Assembly: GCA_963920525.1 (NCBI GenBank) | Contig: OY986438.1 | Location: forward strand, 182,636,888-182,700,887 | Direction of reading: 5' to 3' | Length of the DNA stretch: 64,000 nt | Origin: Dichetophora obliterata | Lineage: Eukaryota > Arthropoda > Insecta > Diptera > Sciomyzidae | Shown: positions 58,000 through 64,000 of the stretch, in pieces | Layout of the letters: each line of letters opens with the position of its first letter | Numbering within the stretch: the first letter of the stretch is position 1 | The notes under the pieces: model-generated | What the model was told of the DNA's origin: nothing | What the model saw: only the letters and a program-made list of their open reading frames with translations | Databases searched by the model: none | Made by a program: the position numbers and the translations under genes

Positions 58000-60285
58000 A
58001 TGCACAAAACAAAGAAATGGAACAAAAGCAAATTTGCAGTAATCAAACATTTAAATTAACTAGAACTCACCAGTGGTCGAAATGTGACCATTTCACTGTG
58101 ACATTCGACCTACACTGTGATATGAAGTCGCTTTCGTTCTCAGATGAGCGTAGAAAAGGTTTAAAAAACGAATCTATTTCTATTTTCAGTTTGCTGCTCA
58201 GTGCTAACAACTTTTCATACAAAAATACGCTGTACTGAGAAAAGCTACAGTTTTCGAGATATCGCAATAATTTTGATGTCATGTCAACGGGAAATTTTTT
58301 AATATACTATACGTTTAATATTGACAAAAAACGTTGTCGTCTACCGTTATTTTTCTCAACCAATGACTTTCCATACAAAAATACGTTGTACTGAAAAAAA
58401 CTGCATTGAAACTGCTAAAACATTTTGTAGCACAAAAATGCGTGCCGGTCAATTGCCCTGTTGCCTGATGGCCCAGTCCACCCCTGAGTTTGTCATTTTA
58501 ACGCTTTGGTTTTGTGTTTGGCGCTGAGGTCTTTGAGTGATACCAACAGCAATAACAATAGTCAGTCAGTTGATGTCCTTGCCAGTGTTGCCACATGCAT
58601 AGCCAAATACGTCCGTAATGTAAATTCACTAAAAGCACGTACAACAAACATGAACGAGCAATTGTGAACAACTTTCGGCTATGCTGGGAGGAGGCAAATA
58701 CTGACAAGAGCGAACTTGGAGCGACTCCTAGAAACACCAACATGAAACACAAAGTGTCACAGACATAAAATATGCTAAATTGTTGTAACAAGTTGTTGTA
58801 GTAAATATGACGAAAAAGAAAAACAAATAACTAGTCAAAAATATAAACATGCCACGGAGGATAACATTTTGTTATTTTGTTGGTTGGGTGGGTTAAACTA
58901 ACTGGGTGGCTATTTTTACCTTTGCACGAAGTTGCAGCTTTCTAGTTTCTAGCATGTTGGTGGTCCAACGAGGTGTATAATGTTGAAGTTGTTATAATTT
59001 GATTTGGAATAAAATATTTTTGCGCAAAACACAACAAAAAAAAAAATACTTCAAAAAAAGCAATCTTTCGACATATTTTGGAAAAACAGTCACGTCGTCT
59101 GCAACAATGTCGGCTTCTTATTGTGTACTGTGGAGTATGTATTGTGGTTAAGGTAAAGGTTAGATTGGCAAGCAACAGTGGCGGTGGCGATGGACGTTGG
59201 TGCAGGTTGTAGCTAAAATATGCAAATAGAGCTGCCAGATGAATTTGAATAACTGAATATATGTTCCCTAGAGATTTGTTTTGTTTTGTTGCCCACAAGA
59301 TTATTTGATGAACGAGAAGCAGGAAGATGTTGATCAGTTGACAGTTGAGTTTCGCAAGAATGACAGTCAATTAAAATGTTGTGATATTGCTTTGGAAAAA
59401 AGAAGAGCTCAAAGAACATTACTTTGTTTTTATATTGTTATGGCCTCCAATCCAGTGTTACCCTCATATTGCTTGAGCTGTCAAAACAGTGTCACTGTCA
59501 AAAGCTGTTTGCTGCGTCAGACACAAAAAACCAAATAGCAGACAGTTTGTCTGGTATTTCACATGGCTGATTTCTATTTCATTTCTGTATTTGCGCTGGT
59601 GTCACTTACAGCTAACCGTCTGTATGCCTATCCTTTGCGTTCACTTGCAGTGCTATTTTTTCTGTTTACAGGTTTTTCATGTTGATTGACACTTGACGAC
59701 GACTGACTCAACTTGGACAAGTGTACAAGTTTATTTTTTTTTTTGTAATGTTTTTTTTTTAACTCTGTTTTGTGTTGTATTGTGTTTTTTTTTCTTGGTG
59801 CTAAACCTAACTTTATCTCTTTTATATATTGTCTGCTACGCCTGCGTGTTGCCAAGTTTTTAAACTCTTTAGTTAAGGGTCTTTTTTTTTTACTACGTGC
59901 TTGTAAACAAATTTTCTGCACGCATTTTAAAATTACTAGCTCCATGCAAACAGTTCACATGTCTTACGTATCTATAAATATGAAAACTTTTGTCGGTTGC
60001 TTTTATTGTTGTTGCTGTTAAACTTCTTTGCCTCCGTTTGCGTTCGAATTTTAAAGTTTTATTTTAGGATTTTTTTTTTTGCGTAATTACATCTTGTTGA
60101 TAACCATCTGACAGGAATTGCTCGATATAATTATTTAAAGAGAATTGTTGAAAGCCACTTTACATGTCACACAAAGCTCTTTAAGGTCGATAACAATTTT
60201 TTAACTTTGGCCCCAAAGTAAACGTATTCGGATAAGATATGGTTTTTCACGTTTTCTTTAAATTAATGTATGTTCAAACTATTTC
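58000..60285. other. Spacer, no gene recognised
   Basis: Includes a diverged tandem pair (TTTTCATACAAAAATACGCTG at 58215 and TTTCCATACAAAAATACGTTG at 58368). The 58,500-60,060 part is richer in mixed, non-repetitive words and has T-runs, like non-coding DNA of a host locus. None of the open frames resembles a known protein. Confidence 0.35.
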
Positions 60286-60288
60286 ATA

Positions 60289-60567
60289 GGTGGGGGGACA
60301 TAATGTCCATGGACAACTGTAACTTTCAAAGCGGGCTTTATTTCCATGGACATTATGTCCTCCCATATCATTAAGAAAAATAAAATGGAGCTTAAAGCGG
60401 ACGTAATGTCTATGGACCTTCCGTCCGTTTTCTTTTGGACAATATGACTGTTTCAAAGCGGACATAATGTCCATGGACTTAAGTCCTCTCCAAGCGACCA
60501 TAATGTTCATGAACTTTAAGTCCGCTCCAAACAGCCATAATGTCCATGTTCATTATGTCCCCTCACC
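60289..60567. mobile_element. Palindrome-rich foldback element
   Basis: The ends AGGTGGGGGGACATAATG and CATTATGTCCCCTCACCAT are inverted partners. Inside, the words GGACATAATGTCCATGGAC and TCCATGGACATTATGTCC recur about seven times in both orientations, each centred on the palindrome TCCATGGA. The whole 280 bp can fold in many registers. No coding capacity. Confidence 0.8.
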
Positions 60568-60569
60568 AT

Positions 60570-61195
60570 TTCATTAACTGTAGTCCATAGGCGTAGTCGG
60601 GATTGGAATGGTTTTTGATTTGTCACATATGGATTAATTTATTTTTTACTTTTGGACCTTATTGGTGTGGGTTAGAGCAAGTCACATTTGCATGCATTTT
60701 GTTAAAGTATCAGGGATCCTCCGTGCCTCCCCCCCCCCTGAAAAACAGGATGGCTGCAAATGAAGTAATTAGAACCCTTGAAAGTCGAAGAATTGTCAAA
60801 AATTGCCCGGTTCTGTTAGAAAATCCTGTTTTCGGAGAGTAATTTTAGATGAAATGTATTTAAGTTTTTCTAATGCATTTACATTTAACGACAAAAAAGC
60901 AAAAGAACCTATTTCTATGTTGAACTAGCTGAAAAATCTGATTCCGTACTCAGATTTGACGTATAATGAAGTCCGGTACAAATAAATACATTTAAGGACA
61001 TTTAAAAATTTTCTTTATAATTTTTTATTCATGTTTGTCCTTTGCATTGATCTAGGACATTTTTTCAAAATAAATTAATGCATTTTTTCAGCCTATTTTA
61101 TGGTTATAATTATTAAAAAAATCAAGCCATTTTTTAATGAGATACATTAATTTTTGTTAAGTGATTTTTAAAGGAATTCATGTTAAGCATTGTGA
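60570..61195. other. Spacer, nothing recognised
   Basis: A C-run at 60729-60737; otherwise AT-rich DNA without features. Confidence 0.4.
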
Positions 61196-61199
61196 ATGG

Positions 61200-61470
61200 T
61201 TAGGTTAAAGTGGCGGTCGGTAGATATTTGGCCCGTCGTTGTACCACAGGGGATCTACTCCTCCTCTCCGAAGTGCTGTCGCGAAACCGCCCTGAACTAA
61301 TAATAGAAAGCAGTATACGCTTAACGTCTACCTCCTCAAGATCCCTAAAATCATCAAAAAAGAGGCTTCCTAGATGCTTCTGTCTTCTGCGGGCTAAAGC
61401 GGGGCATGAACAGAGGAGATGCGATACCGACTCCTCCCCTTCCTCATCCCTGCAACTACTTTTACTGCAT
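61200..61470 (-). pseudogene. 3' end of a second non-LTR retrotransposon ORF2
   Basis: One open minus-strand frame reads CSKSSCRDEEGEESVSHLLC, then SCPALARRRQKHLGSLFFDD and a basic tail ending LPTAT-L-T at a TAA (61200-61202). The C..C...H...C.C arrangement followed by ARRR--LG is the zinc-binding end that follows RNase H in I/R1-like LINEs. It differs in sequence from the tail at 28139-28440, so it is another family. Higher G+C than its surroundings. Upstream ORF2 parts are absent. Confidence 0.7.
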
Positions 61471-61512
61471 GCGTTCAGAAATATTGACTTTATTTGTACC
61501 GCATGGAAAGAA

Positions 61513-62345
61513 TTAACAATGGTCTTGTAACACGTTAAGAAAAGCCTGTTTTTCCGCTGCCAATGATGTCACTTTATCGTTGTATCTCCACATAAGAATT
61601 ATTACTCTCTCGGCAGCATCGTTAACGACAGAAATGTTTTTAACAACTTCTTCTGTCCTCAAGCATTTTTCATTTTGAATATAACAACTTAGATCGATTT
61701 TCAAAAAACTCATGCTACCATCATCACTCGAATCATTCACAAAGAATGAGTTGAAAAAATGTTGAAAACGAAATTATCGATTCTTGAATTCGAAACATCG
61801 GACCCGGTTAACTCATCTTTTGAAGAAACTAATTTCCTTGATATGTTACTTTCTTTACATTTACTATCTAAAATAATTGAGAGTATATCGAATACAGAAT
61901 TGTCACAATTATTGTCACGGAATTGAAATTGATGGAAGCTTTTTTGACGTTTTTGATTTTGCCAATTTTCTGAAGTGCTGTCACCATCAGTCGTTTTGTC
62001 TCTACGTCAATAATTCTTTAAAAAAATGCAAGTCCTATTAGAGTTTCAGATAAGTACCATAAATGATTGCCGCACTTGGTCAAAACTTTTTTGGCGATTC
62101 GTTCATTTATGTGCCGAAATTCAATAAGATTTCCAATTGAAGATCAAGCATCGAAAGCATGAAGATCACAGCAAATAATATAGTACATTCGAACTAGTAT
62201 GTCATATACATGATCACTGTGTTTTCTAAACTTTTTTCTGAAATTATTCCAAATGGTCACTAATTCCTTTACGACATAGTTAATGATTTCGGCGATCGTT
62301 TTTTTTATACAAAGTGCAGGTGCACCAACCGGCCTAAAACGTGCT
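61513..62345 (-). pseudogene. Decayed gene of an unclassified transposon-like protein
   Basis: Minus-strand fragments in order: KTIAEIINYVVKELVTIW (about 62310), RIAKKVLTKCGNHLWYLSET followed by LIGLAFF (about 62100), VETKRLMVTALQKIGQIKNV (about 62000), then after frameshifts VVKNISVVNDAAERVIILM and AAEKQAFLNVLQDH to a stop at 61513. From memory, 'HLWYLSE--L--L-FFD' and 'VND-AERG--L' occur in a family of uncharacterised, probably transposon-encoded proteins of insects and hydra. I cannot name it. Several stops and frameshifts show it is dead here. It abuts the LINE tail on its left. Confidence 0.5.
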
Positions 62346-62520
62346 TGCAGTTAGGCAATATTATTTTTATGCAATAATGCATCTCGCTAGACATTTTGAT
62401 TGCGAATGAGATAACTTTCCTTACATTCCGTAAATGAAATGAAAAATAAGAAGAAAACAAAAGAACAAAGCATAATATCAAAAACTTGAAGGTACATTCA
62501 GGTACATTCAGGATTAATAC

Positions 62521-62677
62521 AGGTTAAGTCACTTGAGAGAAGCTCGATCGAAATGTCAGAATGGATGAAGTAAATCAAGAAAAAAAACCTAAGTTTGTAC
62601 AATTTTTAGCTAACAGCTACTTTGACAGTTCGAACAAAGGCGAAAAAAGAGTGATTTTCTCTCAAGTGACTTAACCT
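62521..62677. mobile_element. 157-bp MITE
   Basis: AGGTTAAGTCACTTGAGAGA at the left and TCTCTCAAGTGACTTAACCT at the right form a perfect 20-bp TIR. AT-rich flanks (TTAATAC / ATATTAA) obscure the target duplication. It interrupts a region with GGTACATTCA repeated twice just before it. Confidence 0.85.
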
Positions 62678-62679
62678 AT

Positions 62680-63255
62680 ATTAAACAACCTTGGGTGCAT
62701 TTAAGTCTTTTCTTTCCCCTTTCCTGATGTTCCTCTTTCCGTCAAACTCGACTTGCTTTCAAGAAAACTTGATTTGCGGAAAAGGGGACTTGTAGTGCAC
62801 TCCAATCTAAACATTGCTATAACTGCAACTTAAACACATTTATTTCATGCACTTATTATTTATAAACATTAAACACATAAAGATCTATTCTACAAACTAA
62901 ACATTTCTATAAACGTAGCCTAAACACATTTATGTTAGCAATCAAATAAAACAAACGCATAACTATTATTTACATTCTTACTCGCTTGCACATCAATAAG
63001 GTCAGTGCAATGACTGCATAAACTAATGTTCTACTTATTTAAGATTATATTAAGTTAGATATACAGCTGCGGTCAAAATAATAGTAGCGCCCTTATATTC
63101 ATACATGTTTGGATAAATAATACTAGTATACGAATTTCGCATCCGGTAAGTCCATTTTCATTCCTATATGTACTTTCAACACTCGTTCCAACTCCGTACT
63201 CAGTTTCCTCCTATATTGTAAAACTTTCAAGATACAGGGTGTTTTACGGTTTTGG
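62680..63255. other. Spacer; possible single TIR end near 63066
   Basis: CAGCTGCGGTCAAAATAATA at about 63064 resembles the terminal sequence of Tc1-like elements. TACAGGGTGTTTTACGG at 63233 also looks like a transposon terminus. No partner ends are visible inside the window. Confidence 0.3.
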
Positions 63256-63259
63256 TAAG

Positions 63260-63720
63260 TGTTCAGTATTATTGATCTAGAATCTAAACTACTCACCATA
63301 AAATAAAAAATAATATTTTGTATTCTAGAAAAAATATCAGATTTTTCATAAGTATATCAATCGCTTTCGTGTCTTGTGCTGTAGCAGAGAAAAAATTTTG
63401 AGATTATCCAAAAAAATATCTACAAATTTTCTATCTTTTGTTTTAGCGGAGCTGTTACTGTCCAAAGTTAGAATTTTAAAAAATACTCTTGATTAAGTGC
63501 ATTTTTACATGAAAAAAAGACATTTTAAATTTTGACGATTACAGCTCCGCTAAAACAAAAGATACAAAATTTGTTGATATTTCGTTGAGTAATCACAAAA
63601 TTTTAGCTCAGCTGCAGCACATGACACGAAAGTGGTTGATATTGATATACCTTTCAGGTCGTTTTAGGAACACAGAAGAATGGTTTATTTGGTGTAATTT
63701 GTATTTTCATTGTAGCGCCA
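63260..63720. repeat. Hairpin repeat with ~150-bp arms
   Basis: TATCTTTTGTTTTAGCGGAG (63430) faces CTCCGCTAAAACAAAAGATA (63545), and CTTTCGTGTCTTGTGCTG (63364) faces CAGCACATGACACGAAAG (63615), with a loop of about 30-40 bp. A MITE or foldback remnant; outer ends are not defined. Confidence 0.75.
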
Positions 63721-64000
63721 CTATATCACGGAAATATGTTTCCAACAATAAGCTTACTTGTTTTTGTTTGAACAAAACTTTTATACGAAAAAAGGGTTTT
63801 TTTGATTTCTGAGGTCAATTTGGACCATAAGAGTTGGGTTTCGAGGGTTAAGCTGTTTCAAGAAATTATTTTCCAAGTAATTGTTATTGTTTCATTCATC
63901 GACACGAAGTCGATTAAGTTAATAAGAAATAAGTTTTTCTAACAAAATTTGCATCAACATGTACTTGACCTTGAACCTTCAATTTCTCGAAAACGCGCCG

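Noticed and set aside
58942..59945. Overlapping open frames around 59-60 kb as host exons
   Set aside because: Frames on both strands are of similar length, driven by T-runs and A-runs, and none resembles a known protein.

Overview
This window looks like intergenic or intronic DNA from a higher (schizophoran-type) fly. The evidence is strong AT-richness, CAACAA-type microsatellites, a DD41D 'rosa'-like mariner, Tc1/Tc3-like and piggyBac elements, tRNA-headed SINEs and many short inverted-repeat elements. The species call is an inference. I found no intact protein-coding gene, rRNA, true tRNA or bacterial-style feature. Nearly every recognisable coding signal is a decayed transposon gene. The one hint of a host gene is a possible 5' UTR exon ending in a consensus splice donor near 13,013.

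Layout. 0-5 kb: a foldback element (521-1297) inside an older inverted repeat, then unassigned AT-rich DNA. 5.4-7.1 kb: a TA-flanked terminal-inverted-repeat (TIR) element carrying three tandem tRNA-like modules, followed by a SINE with an intact 16-bp target duplication whose head is related to those modules. 7.8-8.5 kb: a decayed Ty3/gypsy-type gag. 10.1-11.25 kb: a 1.1-kb inverted repeat. 12-18.7 kb: the possible exon, three MITEs and old tandem repeats. 20-27.5 kb: AT palindromes, then a 3-kb hexanucleotide array (degenerate GTAATG half, nearly perfect GTAATA half) flanked by inverted minisatellites. 27.6-32 kb: a second SINE family, a non-LTR ORF2 tail, a foldback element, a hAT-like scrap and small MITEs, one with an internal empty-site control. 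34-35 kb: a dead Tc3-like element. 35.7-39.0 kb: a TTAA-flanked piggyBac element split by at least two other insertions. 40.6-41.3 kb: a second, inverted copy of the tRNA-bearing TIR element. 41.8-44 kb: two MITEs. 47.4-50.2 kb: a 2.8-kb foldback element with compound TIRs and an internal ~242-bp tandem array. 51.2-54.0 kb: an outer TIR element that has swallowed a SINE and the rosa-like mariner. 55.4-56.6 kb: a 5'-truncated non-LTR retrotransposon with its target duplication. 56.7-64 kb: a SINE copy, a Tc1-like N-terminus, a palindromic element, another non-LTR tail, an unrecognised transposon-like gene remnant, one more MITE and a hairpin repeat.

There is no pathway or operon here. What the window records is the order of transposon insertions (nesting), plus structural DNA (hairpins and large satellites) that could matter for small-RNA production or genome instability. 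The strongest candidate for something undescribed is the TIR element family that has captured and multiplied a SINE-related, tRNA-derived pol III promoter module. All boundaries were read by eye and most are good to a few bases only.
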